DNA of 64,000 nucleotides from Helicoverpa zea (Eukaryota; Arthropoda; Insecta; Lepidoptera; Noctuidae), in NCBI RefSeq assembly GCF_022581195.2, contig NC_061462.1:3596001-3660000 (forward strand), read 5' to 3'. Both the position numbers and the translations under genes were made by a program. Numbering within the stretch: the stretch's first letter is position 1; each line of letters starts with the position of its first letter. A model generated the notes under the pieces. That model made no database searches. It was given only the letters and a program-made list of their open reading frames with translations, and was not told the DNA's origin. Below are positions 38,958 to 52,300 of this stretch, one piece after another.

Positions 38958-40042
38958 TACGCGATTGGTTCGTACTATTGAGCCGAGGTACGACTTGAAA
39001 TAACTATCCTCACATACCTACTTGTAGAATTCTATAAAACATCAAATTTTCATGTCACAATAAAATCATGGAGTGAATCATGGAGTAATTTGTATAGACT
39101 TGCCAAAATTGTATAAACATTTACATTATTTTTGTATGCATGACACTGTGAAGCTATGTACCACTGAAAAAGGACATCAAAAGTAACAATCATGTTACAG
39201 CCTATAGTGAGTAGTAATCATGAAATGCGTTGTTTTATTTATGTCACACAACCTAAAACCAAAGAGTAGAGTAAACCTCTAAACTTTATGTTTTATGGCA
39301 ACTATAAACTAACATCCACAAAAAAGATCTTGTTACAAAAACTAGCTATTTTTCTACTTGGGTCACCATTTATTTGATGGTCTGTACTGTAATACAAGGA
39401 AGATTACTTGAATGAGAAGGGATTTCACTGAATCCGCGTGAATCCAATATAGATTAGTGGGTCCCACATCAAATCTCTTTCTAATGGGCTGGCAATAAGG
39501 TCTTATCAAAGGAGACATATGAGATATCAAAATAGAAAGTAAAGAAATAGTTGCTTTAAGAGATTGTTTTTAAAGTATACTTTTGAATAAAACCTTTCAC
39601 GTCAACATTTCATTAGAACAAACTTTTGAGCTTCACGTCAAGGCTGGTGAGAACTATGAGTGCTTTCCGTTGTCTTGCATAAAGTGTGCTCCAAAAAGTA
39701 CTTATAAAAGTTTTGTTTTAGATCCGACTTTTTGTGGAAACGTTACGTAATTTCAATAGTTTTTTTTTGTGAAAATGTACCTTGTTAAATCTATTCACAA
39801 CATCCCATGTTCGGGTGAATGGGTAAAAAATATTAGGGGGTTTTCCTGGGGCACCTTAATGCAAAATCTTTCAATGTCGGCTCACAGCCTAACGGGTTTG
39901 ACTTAACAAATACATTTGCATTTATTCCATGACTTATGTAATCTTTGCAAGTATCCCCTTTCAGTTACTCGTCAGTTCTTAACAGCGTATGGGCACTTGA
40001 GAGGCCACCCATTTGTATTAGACCCACTCAAGGTCGAATTCG
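38958..40042. other. Gene-free sequence between the MITE and the repeat before exon 1
   Basis: AT-rich, no long frame and no recognised repeat. Confidence 0.4.
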
Positions 40043-40339
40043 TTTTTAGGGTTCCGTACCCAAACAGTAAAACGGGACCTTATTGTTTTCGCTCCTCTGT
40101 CCGTCCGTCCGTCCGTCCGTCCGTTCGTCGGTCCGTCCGTCCGTCGGTCCGTCTGTCACCTTGCTGTACCTCATGAACCGTGATAGTTAGAGAGCTGAAA
40201 ATTTCACAGGTGATGTATTTTTGTTGCCGCTATAACAAAAAATACTGAAAACTAGAATTAAATAAATATTTTTTTTATAAATAATGGTACGGGACCCTTC
40301 GTGCGCGAGTCCGACTCGCACTTGGTCGGTTTTTTTTTA
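40043..40339 (+). repeat. GGTTCCGTACC / (CCGT)n lepidopteran repeat
   Basis: Starts TTTTTAGGGTTCCGTACCC, contains a CCGT run (about 40098-40157), TCATGAACCGTGATAGTTAG and TTGTTGCCGCTATAACAA, and ends GCGAGTCCGACTCGCACTTG, GGTCGG and a T-run. It ends 23 bases before the acceptor of the first coding exon. The 86-codon frame through the CCGT run is not a gene. Confidence 0.85.
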
Positions 40340-40362
40340 TTCAATCTTATTTTTGTTCACAG

Positions 40363-40369
40363 ATCAACA
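40363..40369 (+). other. Short 5' UTR piece after a likely splice acceptor
   Basis: A T-rich tract followed by TTCACAG ends at 40362, seven bases before the start codon. This is a good 3' splice site, so the gene probably has one or more upstream noncoding exons. The T-rich tract overlaps the T-run end of the repeat at 40043-40339. Candidate upstream exons lie near 29.2 kb and 32.2-32.4 kb, neither proven. Confidence 0.5.
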
Positions 40370-43300
40370 ATGCGGCTCCTAACTCTTCTCTTCGTCTACT
40401 TCTATGCACTCCTGTGTCCCCTACAATGCGGTACTTCTTCCAGCGCTGACGACAGAAGATGGCTGGTCTCTCTAGTAGACCTGGTGGAGTTAGACTATGT
40501 AGACCATTGTGAACAGAGAGCGAATGCTGCGTGGAATGAACTCACTGGAAATAGTAAAGGATTGGCGTCTAAGGTACGTAGAAACAGGTTTTTTTTTTAT
40601 AAAAAATATGTTGTCAGCTAAAATGAGGCTCCAGAAGGAACATGGTGGGTTTTAGTCAGTAAAAGTCAGACACTCTCACGCTGTACCCAAAAAGCGGGCG
40701 ATTTCATTTGATGATTACATTATATTAAAAAAAGTACAGATGTTTTTGATTCGATAAATCTGTGTCAGTAAATATTAAATCGATTTTAAAGCAAGTAAAT
40801 GTAAAACAAGACATGCCGAAATCGTCACCCAAAATATGCGTCCATTAAACAAATAATTATTTTCAAATGTAATCGCAATAATTATGGTTTATTAAATAAA
40901 TAATTTGCTGAAATTAAATACTTTATTGAATAGCAGAAATGCATATGGCTGCTCTAGTTTAATTAACTGATTAACTCGGTATTCAACTACAGTTAGTGTT
41001 TGGCATGGCATAACAACATTTAAATATTATTTGCATACGTGTATGACGTAATTAGCCAAAGCAGCTTACGCGATGCATTTCATGTACAAATATCTCTTAC
41101 ACAAAGTGTAACAGAAATAACTCTTATAAATATTAAAGATTTATGAATGTACAACTTTTCGCGTATATAACATCAACAGTATGTCTACACTTTTTACCTA
41201 CTTTTTAGTGAATTGATTAAATGTTAAATTAAAAAAATGTCTAGACTAAGACCCATACTACGAATCTAAAATGGAACCTTTCACCATTTTTTTTAACATA
41301 AATATATTTTCTTCAGCTGGAGCGCGACAAGACGTACGGCATGTTCGTTGTCCAACAAACGACTGACATCAAAAGCGCGCTCACGGCGCATGCGCTATCG
41401 GCCGATGACAACGTACTCAGGCGCAAGGTGAAGTTGCTGTTGCAGCCTGGAGATACACTGCTTGATACTGAGCAGTGGATAAGGGTAAGATTAGAATGAA
41501 TTATAATTTTACTTTGTTTTTTTTTTGACGTCTGAAATCACCAACCCGCATTGAGTAAGCGTGGTGATTGATGCTCAATCTCGCCTCCGTGTGACAGGAG
41601 GCCTGTGCCCAGCAGTGGAACGATAAAAAGGCTGTAACGTAACGTTTTTTGTAACGAAAATATAGGAAATTAGTATATTGTAATGCAGGTAGAAATACCA
41701 TTCACATAGAGGAAACTTCTATGCAGAAATCCTTTACTATAAAGTAACATTTTGATGTGGTTATTACTGAATTCTTCAACGTAAAAGTTTAAAAAGATAA
41801 CTATGTGTTCATAATACGAAGGAAATAAAAATAGATAACAATGTGTGTATAGTGTTTTTAATATGAAGAATTTCCCAATGAAATTCTATTCATCCGTATA
41901 ACAATATCCATTTATTCGTACAATTTTCATACAGTTATAAGTATTCTATTTCTATTCATATTCATACCGAGCAAGCGAGAGTATTTTTCAGTACAAAAGT
42001 ACGCTAAAAATCCAGCAAAATGACTCGGTACCAACAAAAGCTGGCTAACAATAAAGGTTCCGAGAACGAGAACTGAACATACAATATACACCTGAGAGAT
42101 AATAAATTCATTTAGTTATTTTTATTACGATAGATAGTGGGAAGTAATTGGATATAAATCTTTGCTATTATTTATGACGTCCGTTGTGGAGTTTTATCGG
42201 TGAAATATGATTGTAACCACCCGTTTGAGACGTGGCTTTACCGTAGCGAGAGCTTTTTATGTCGGCGCTCCATTTTTCTTAAGTGTAAACAATTTTGTGC
42301 ATTTTTTTTTATGCTGGAAATGTAGCAAAAATAAGCAGGCACGTAAAGTATTATTGCTGAGGAAGAAGGAGGCTAGTTTAACATAGAAATGTGACGTATC
42401 ATTTATGAGAACAGCTTAGTAGTGCAAACACTGGGAAAACATTATCTAGTCGTAAAACTGTATTCGGGCCATATTTTTTTTTTTTCATTCTTATACTATG
42501 ACCGCACCCGTAATATTTGTATGCGTCATGTGATAGTACCGCATTTTAGGCAAAAATATTTCCTATATATCTTTAAAAGTATTTTGATTGTCTGCTACAT
42601 TGTATGTTCGTTTTTCAGCTGGTCACGTTCGGTGATAACGCTCAGAACAAAATTAGATTTGCAACCAACTATGATTGTGGAGCCGCCACCAATTGTTCGC
42701 TGAAAGGTAAGACTAATCTATATTAATACCTTCATTTTGGCTTAGGGCAGTTTTAACTCTGAATAATATTTGGGTCTCTGTTAGTCTGTTCGGTTTAAAT
42801 AGTGAAATAGTTGCAGTCAAACTAACAAAAATATTTCAAAATTCATGGACTGACCCGCCATACCGTTCTTTACGTCGAGCTATCGGCTAAAAAGTATAGG
42901 AAAGTAGTCATGGAACCAATTCTTATACAGAAAATATAAAAAAAAAATATTTTGAAAAAGATTGTGTAATATTCTTTAACAAAATTATGTCAATTGCCAT
43001 TTGAACTGGAGACACGAAAATAATTTATTTTGTAAAACAACTGCGGCACCCAATTTAAAAACGAATTAAGTGCTTTACAAGTCCCTTAGAAGGGAAGTGG
43101 AAAGACAAATACGCACACAACACGACCACTGTCTTTACGAAATAAAATTTCAAAGTCATTATGAATTTCATAAAGTAAGAAGGAACTTTTAATAACAGGG
43201 CACAAGAGACGAATGTTTGTAAAAAGTTAATTTCTCATCTTTCGAGAGGGATCATGTTTTTAGGGAAAAAATCCGTGAAGATTTTGCGGTGAGACGTTAA

Positions 43301-46300
43301 AGAAAGAATTAGTTCGTAATCAAGTTAGCTAAGTAGGTCTTAAAATAATTGCATTAGGGAACTACCTTTCACCAGCGTTACAACCATTCTATCGCGTGGG
43401 GGATATTTGGCACTCCCGTATAAAAAAAACCCCAAGCGAATCCTTCCTCAACAAATGGGCTCCTCCTCCTCCGAGCCTTTTTCCCAAACTATGTTGGGGT
43501 CGGCTTCCAGTCTAACCGGATTCAGCTGAGTACCAGTGCTTTACAAGAAGCGACTGCCTATCTGACCTCAACCCAGTTACCCGGGCAACCCAATACCCCT
43601 AGGTTAGACTGGTGTCAGACTTACTGGCTTCTGACTACCCGTAACGACTGCCAAGGATGTTCAATGACAGCCGGGACCTACAGTTTAACGTGCCATCCGA
43701 AACACAGAACATCCCTCAACAAATGAGCTATGTAACAAAAAAAAATTGTTTTTTTTTGGTCTAGTAGTACCTGAGATAAGCTCGTTTAAACAAACAAACT
43801 TGCAGGGTCTTTAGTTTTATAATATGTAGATAACCAAAAAAGCTACGTTCATTATTTCCATATTCTCACTCTCGCATAATAAAATACGTAACTATTAGAG
43901 CAACTCACGTCAAACCATTTAGTAACAAAAGCTTACCCAGTACTTGCGTTTTGCTTTGCTAAAGCTAGATCACAATCCAAAAGCCACCTAAACGCTGTCG
44001 AGTCACTGCATCGGAAATAAGAGATTTTACGACAAGCATAACTCGAAGCGATTTTAATGGTTTGCCATATTTTAGAAATGCTGAATGTCAATGGACGCAG
44101 GATATGAAATGCATCGCGTTTTGTGATTTAATAAAATAGTACTTTGGATACTGGTCGCAATAATATAGGTGTAGGAAAAAAAAAATGCAAAATTATACTC
44201 TTTATGAATGCCGTAATTTATTTATCATCAGTCAACAATATGGAGCTTTTCAAAACCCCGTTTACTTCTTTTTAAAGTTTGTAAAATTAATCTATTATTT
44301 TTTAAATATCTAAGTATTTGTGATCAAAGAACAACCACAATGATACCAAAGCTAAACACAAAAGACCTTTTTATTTAATTTAATTACCTTTCACAGAATT
44401 CCACTACAACTTCGCTCGGCAGCAAGACGAGGAAACACTGCTTCGTATGAAAAAGTCCTGGGAGCATAACTTGCCGGACCTCAACGATTACTTAGAGCAC
44501 ATTCTTCCTTTGTTGCGGAATGCATCAAAACAGAACAGTAAGTATTTTTTCTCAATATTCGCTATAACACTCAATCCTTCTCCGTGTGAGAGGAGGCCTG
44601 TGTCCAGCAGTGGGACGATAAAAAAAGGCTGTAACAGTATTCGCTACAAGCTGATTTTCCGCGGTTTCACTAACGTCCCGTGGGAACTAGTGCCCGTACC
44701 CGGATAAAATATAGCCTATGTTACTCGCAGATAATGTAGATTTCTCAAAGTGAAAGATTTTTTTGAATCGGTCCAGTGGTCTTTGAGTTTATCCATTACA
44801 AACAAACAAAGTATACCTCATTATAATATTAGTATACATAGATTACTAGCTTCCGCCCGCGGTTTTGCCGGCGTGGTGTGTGGGAAAACAAGTATCTACA
44901 TACCAAATTTCAAACTAATTGAACCAGCCCTTTTTGCGTGAAAGAATAACATAAATCCATACATTTTCACAAACTTTCACAATTATAATATTAGTATAGA
45001 TTATAATTATGTATATATCTAGCAACAGCCTATCTGCCTGTCACGACTATTGACTAGTCTGGGCAACCTGATACCCTTTCATCAGATTGGTTAGTCTGAT
45101 AACCGTAATACGTAACGATTGCCACAGGATCACATTTGATTATTTCAGCACTTTTTAGGTTGTATCTCGTTGTTCTTTGTCTATCTTTCGTGTAATTTCA
45201 GTTCTAAAATAAAATATTCATTTAAATAAATATATTTAAAGTGGCACGAACTATTCTAAAAACCGATGCAACAAAAAGTGCTTCTCAGCCACTTTTCCGA
45301 CGTTTTTTAAAGCTCAGCGCTTCTTAAACAAAAGCCACACTAAACTGTAGTTTATACAGTGCTCGTAATTTCATTACAGTGAAACAAATTCTTGCAACCT
45401 TTGTTATAAAAAGGCTAGTATTATTTGTACTCTAGGGGACAAAGACAAGTTTTTGCTCTTAAACTGTGTGAAGACATGATGAGAGGTTTAAGTTCCACAC
45501 AAAGTTAAACAGTGTTTTGTTTCGGAGTTTTCAACAATAGAATAAAAATATAGTGTGACGTCAAGTTTTTTCGCACTTGTTCTATTTTCAAAAGTTTGTG
45601 AAGTGAAAGTTTCAGTTGAATGTACTTCCTTTGCACACCTTCCTTTCCTTTTATATACATGTCATTTACTTTCGTCAAGTTTTCTTTTTGCCAATAAGGG
45701 ATATAAAGGCACTTTTATATCTCCATTCATACCAGTTTTACTGCGTCTATACATCATTTACAGAATCTCTTCTCCATACTTTTAACTTACTACGACCTCA
45801 CCTGTGAAAATAATCATTCTCAAAATTTTATTATCAGCAGCCTACGATGCAATAAATTAATTTGACGGTCCAATAAATCATAACATTAATATATCAGACA
45901 ATAATACAATTAACAGATATATAGTGATTTATTAGAAGATAGCTATTACGGTTTGTAATTGATATATTACTTTAATTAGATCTACATATATTATTAAAAT
46001 GATTAATATGAAGATATATATATTTACAAAACAATGAATTATAGTTTCTATGTATCTGGTATTAATTAATTAATTTCTATTAAAAATTCTATATCCAAAA
46101 ATATCATTGATAAATCATAAAATACTCAAACGTAGCTCTAAAGCAAGCTGTTTAGAAAACAAAACAAACCCCACCATGGTGTTAAACACGACACCATATA
46201 TTAACAAACAAGAAATAAATTAGTCAACACGCATTAACTCGTATGCCATAACAAACGCCATGGGATACATTTAGTGTCTCCATAATTCCGCTTTCAACCG

Positions 46301-49300
46301 GATAAAAGAGCTTTTGAAAAAGGAACAATACAGTTTGTTGAGTTGCTACCAACCTGTTTGCTTTTCTCATCTTTGCAACTCTATGGGAAGAATATTTTTT
46401 TAAATGTGGTTATTATGATACCTGGCTGGAAAGAATGTCACTTGTGATATGCCATTAGGCAGAGAAGGACTGACTTGAGTCTGAAGGACACTTTCTAGGT
46501 GAAAGTGCAATAACAAAATTATAAATGAAGAAATTAATGAAAAAGATGATTGATTTTTTAAATTAAGAGAACGCTTTGAAAATGCACAAAATACAGGTTC
46601 ATGATGAGCCTTTAGCAGTAATTAATTTATGGAAATAACGTTGAATCTAAATATTACACTTAATCTTAAGAAGTTTTGAAATTATATTCTAAGAAGGCTC
46701 GTCTTCGATACAAACTTTGAAATATATTTATCAAGACGAAAGTGCTTAGAGATAGGTATTAAGGTTTGAATAATATCTCAAGAAAATATGAAAGTAGGAC
46801 TATAATTCGAAGTGTCTGTAAAATATCATAAACAAAGATATTAAAGGTTGAAAGTAAATTCCTTTCAGTAACTCTTAAAGAAAATTACGTTTGCTTATTA
46901 TAATAAATATTAAATTGGATTAATATAGATCTAGGTTCAATAATTAATATTTGAGTAACTTAGATTTAATAACCAGCTTCAGAATATCCAGTCGAAACTG
47001 GTTACGGATTTGTCAATAAGGGCACAATTCCGAAGTTATGCCATGAAGTTGGAGAAAATGGCAATTTGTCGGGAAAGTTTAAAGCCTGAACTTAAGGGGT
47101 ACTTGGGTCTGATGAATAAATATGTGATAATAACTTGAAATTGAAAACTTGTGGTATCAAAAATATTTTGGAAGTCGGCGGAAAAGATTTTATAATTTGC
47201 AGTTTCAAAAACAATCTCAATTTTAGACGGAAACTATAGAGATATTTCATTAAAAAAAATTGAATATTTATTGATTAATTCACAATAAAAGATTTTAATT
47301 ACTAATATAATTTTTTCACAGATTACAACTCAGTAGAAGAATATTGGGATGCGCTCGGCGAGTACGAAGGTGCCATACTAAAGGCGCGGGAATTGTGGGA
47401 AAATGTGAAACCTCTTTACTCGAAACTCCACAAATACATTGCACTTAGGCTCAAGGGGTCTGACGCCGTCGGCAAGCCCCTGCCAGTACATTTACTAAGT
47501 AAGTACCCCACTCAATACTTAAGTTACCAGGAACTGAAAATTTTAACCAAAATAATTTTGTTTTTATTTTTGAGCGTGCAAAAATGTCATCCAAAGTTGT
47601 TGATGTTGTCAATTTTTCGTTTCTAAATATAGCACTAAAAAAAACCCTTATTGGCAGTTGGTTAAAAATGATAGTCTCCATACCACATTTCCTCACAATT
47701 TCAAAGTTTGAAAAAGCCTTTTTAAACAAAACACGTATGCTGAATGCACCACGGTAAAAGTTGTGTGGAAGTTAAAATTAAAACGGGGAAAGTTGTTGCA
47801 GTCGGTAAACAGTATAAATAGTTTGACTGCGGAAAACAGTAACTTAAGCCTAGGCAATTTCATTTGTTTTATTCCCTCGTAGCCTATAAACTGGCCACTA
47901 AAGACTGGAGGGAATTAATTGAAAAAAAGGGGTAGCAAAGATATAAAACTAAATTCATAAAAGGAATGATTAAGCAAATTATTTTTTTTTGTAGCGAGAG
48001 AAATTATTTGAATGAGAAGATCACTCCTTTTTATGCTGTGTTTTTATTATTCAGATACTAAAATTATTTAAATATTTGGGACGGTATAGAAATCCAGACA
48101 AGTTGCGTTCTTTGATAGGTAATGTTTAAACACGTCAAAGATCATGTAGTTAAAATACTGCCTCAAAAAATCCTTTAATTATTTTTTTATATTTAAAAAC
48201 AATTTCAGCTTTTATAAAGCAGAACCAATCAAGGCCTTTGGGTTAATGCAAATAACGTTGATTAAAGTTTCATACATTAATGGCACACTATTTTGCAGGA
48301 TCGCTGACCGGAGATGATTGGTCCAATCTAATAGAAAGTTTACTGCCAAAACACGCTGGTATTTACCAGAAAGTCCACGCAAATCTTCAGTTGAAGGTAA
48401 AATTAATATTATTTTATAATTTTGGTCCTAAATTGTCGTGTCTAAGTAGAAAACTTTTCTTTATGGATCTAAGGAACTATCTCTTCTATATACATATAAT
48501 AAATCTGTAGAAAAGTAATTTTTGTACATTGAAGAAATTGACAAAAAAAATAGCCAGCATGTTAAAGGATAACTAACAGAACCCATTTCCATCATTTTTG
48601 TCATTTTTGTCTGTTTGTCTGTTTGTCTGTTTGTCTGTTTATCTGTTTGTTTGTTCGGGATTCACGTAAAATCTACGAATTAAATGCAGACAATGCTTAT
48701 ATACAAAAATTCTACGTAACTTGGGGTATTACTTAGTTTTTGTTTCATCGAAATCGATTCACTCTATCAAAAGATATGATTAATTTTGTGAATTCAAGAT
48801 GTAAAATATTACGACACGCAATCTATTTGTCATAACTGTACATTTGAATATTGTACTTATATTAGTTGATCGGCCTATTATTAATCTTTACACCGAAAAT
48901 CACACCTTTATAAGTAACATCGGAAGAAAAAAAAAAATGAAAATTTTGTTTAGCCAAGGTTAAAGTAGCTCCATCTGTGGTAAATAAAATACATCATCAA
49001 TTTGTCAAAGGAACGAGGTGGTAAATGACAATATTACCATACATTCTTTATAGAGGATTATTATTTCAACAGATGGAGTTGTGTATTTTCCGTAATTCAC
49101 CATATTTTAACACGTAGTGTAATTTTTCGATAGACATTTCAATAGTGTTTGTCAGTTTGCCGTGCCACATCAAAATCCAACTATAATTATTACCTTGATG
49201 AAAGGAAAATTAATAGTTCTCGGCCAAATTTAAAACGGTGCCATCTAAATAATTTTTTGAACATTATGTCAAAAATGATGACTTTAGTGGAACAATTAAT

Positions 49301-52300
49301 TATCATTTAAAGTTACAGATGGAGTTCATATCAGGATTTTTTCATAAACATAGTTTAGCTTATCTTCCACTAATGTGGTGGCCTTAAAACAAAGTACTTT
49401 GAGTGAGTAGTATTAAGTAGACCTTAATTATTTTTTCTGATGCAAAATATGTAAACTTAATCCTAGAAGAAATGAGGATCTATCTCTCGCAAGCGCTGCT
49501 AAGCGTGAGGAAGGTAATGTAGGATTCTGTAGCTTTAAAAACAAGCCCAGATACAAAGTGCAGATAAGAAATGGGAGCTCTCTCTATTTAATACCATCAT
49601 CATCCTCCGAGCCTTTTCCCAACTATGTTGGGGTCGGCTTCCAGTCTAACCGGATTCAGCTGAGTACCAGTGCTTTACAAGAAGCGACTGCCTATCTGAC
49701 CTCCTCAACCCAGTTACCCGGGCAACCCGATACCCCTTAGTTAGACTGGTGTCAGATTTACTGGCTTCTGACTACCCGTAACGACTGTCAAGGATGTTCA
49801 ATGACAGCCGGGACCTACAGTTTAACGTGCCATCCGAAACTCAGTCATTGGTGTCTAAGATATACTTAGATAGTACTTACAAACTTAGAAAAGTTGCATT
49901 GGTACTTGCCTGACCTGGGATCGAACCCGCGCCCTCATACTCTATTTAATACCATACACACGTAAAATGCTTTATGCGTCTGAAAACGTACAAATTACGC
50001 GCCGCATACCAGAGACATGCTTACTTTCAACTTCTGATCGCAAATACACTGTTCACGATTACGAACAGTCTCAGTAAGACCCGAGCCAAGTCTAAAAAAA
50101 CACCTTTTATATAAAACTACGTTTGATATCATTTAATCACAAAGACAGAATTGTTCTCTGTTGCAAATCCTATCCACCTATATCCTATCCTAATCCAGAA
50201 TGCATTGCAGGTGTGCATTGCACAAAAACCAATGGTATCCTATTCGAGAAGTCAAAAGAGTTGACCTGCCAACGTCAGCTTCTGCGCTAAGCAAGTGTTC
50301 TTAATAGTACCATCAGAATTGATCAGAATTACATTCATCGTTGAATGAGGTGAATAAATTTTCAGAAACCACAATAACAGTAGGAGCCAAAGCGTATTAT
50401 CGCTTCATAGAGCTCTGATTGGTCCCAGGTGACCAAGTCAGGTCTGATTTGTTCGTTCATCAGATCTTTGAAAGTGTTTCGGTGGATACTTACTGTCGTC
50501 CTGTTTACGTGTGACACAAAATATGGTATATAAACGTCCTCCGCAAGAGCGAAATTTTCCCAGTGTGCGGTAGTGACGCACAGTATACAACACTTATGTT
50601 TCTTTTGATTTGCTGGCTCCACCAAGAAATGACAAATTGCGAGCGTGCATTCTGAAAATCTTGGCAAAACTACAGGTTTCAAGTACGAACACATGAAGTG
50701 GACTCTCACAGATACGTACATTTTGCCTATTCGTGAACTAATGCAAACATTTCGGTGGAGTCCTGGCTTAGGCCTCCCCCACATTAGGCGTGCGCGATCC
50801 TCGGGCGTGTGAGTAGCGCGGGCGCCGCGCGTGCGTCGCGAGCGCGTTGCGTGAGCGTCGCGTTTTGTTGCCCTGCGGCATTTGCAGCGCGCTCGCGGCG
50901 CGCACGCGCCGCTCTCCTTGACGTTTAACTGCTAAGGCGTTTAGCGGGCGGCGGGGATAGCAGGCGAAGGGGTAAGAACGCAACTCGAGCGCCGCGTGCT
51001 CGCCGCGAGCGCGTCGCTTGCACTCTTCACAAATGCCGCAGGGCAGCAAAACGCGACGTTCACGCAGCGTGCTCGCGACGCCCGCACTACTCACACGCCC
51101 GAGGATCGCGCACGCCTAATGTGTGGTCAGCCTTACCATGAGTAAGTGAAACTATCCTACCCTATGCGCCTGCTGATGATGATGACTCATTTTATCATCC
51201 ATCCAGCTATTCCCCAACTATGTTGGTGTTGGCTTCCAGTCACCGAATCTGTTTTAGTACCAATATTTTGCTTGGAGCGACTACCTATCTACAATCCAGT
51301 CAACTACACAAGACGATATCCATATTATGGTAAGACTGACAGACTTTCTGGCTTCTGATTAGTCGCAGCAGCTGCAGAAAATGTACAAATGACAGCTTTA
51401 TCAGACTCAAAGCATGTAGACATAGATTATAGCTGTTTCCTGTGAAAATTACTTACGCACCATACGTAATAATTTTCCAAATTGGCTGAACAACGTCACA
51501 AACTTTACTTCTTTTGTTTAGATAAATGGTCACATCCACAACACAACCTTGATCAATGAATCTTTGCGACTGCGAAGTGCTAATCCTAATTATACTGTCA
51601 CGTGAAAGAATGCACCTACGGGATAAGTAGTATTTTGACGATTCTATATTGCCCACGCAGACGAAGTTGCGGGCAACAGCTAGTCTATTTATAATTTCAA
51701 ACGATATTGAATCATTCTTTCTACGTGAATAAATAAATCTATAATGTAATTATTATTTCACAGAACTTAGGCGGAGTAGAAGCTTTCAAACAAGCTGCAA
51801 AACTCATCAAAGCTCTAAACTTAGGAGACGCCAACCCAGATATTTGGACTGAATCTGTGTTCAATAGTACTTGTCCGCCAACCTTAGTGAATTGGTGTAA
51901 ACCTAACAAAGTCAGAGCGATAACTTGTAAAGACGTCAGCATAGCCAACTTTATAGAAGCTCACGAAGCAGTCATGAAGATTGTCTACAAGCAAACCATT
52001 AATTTACATAGCAACAACACTTATATTCTAAGAGAGGCTTCCCGTTACTCTGGTAAGATTCCTCACTTGTTCTGAAGTAATATCTTTGAGAAGTTCGCAA
52101 CTCATCGCGTTATTTGTTCCAGCTGTGTATGAAGCTATTCCTGGTTTTGTGTCGCTACTTTCCGTGAACCCACATGCGCTCAGTAAGGCTGGATTGTTCC
52201 CGTTAGAAACTTTCAACTACAATCCCAATTATCATCGTCTGGTCTTGCAGTTGATTATGGCTCTGAGGGATTTACCAAAGTAAGGCTTATTTTAAAATTA

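Noticed and set aside
39916..40176. 86-codon frame ending in repeated SVRP
   Set aside because: It is the CCGT run of an interspersed repeat.
49558..49740. 60-codon frame with PNYVGVGFQ
   Set aside because: It is translated SINE sequence; the same words recur in other fragments of the family.
50768..51094. 108-codon Arg/Ala-rich minus-strand frame
   Set aside because: It lies wholly in the GC-rich MITE; composition explains the lack of stops.
52028..52216. Minus-strand frames opposite exons 7-11
   Set aside because: They are shadows of the ACE-like coding exons, which have clear family similarity on the plus strand.
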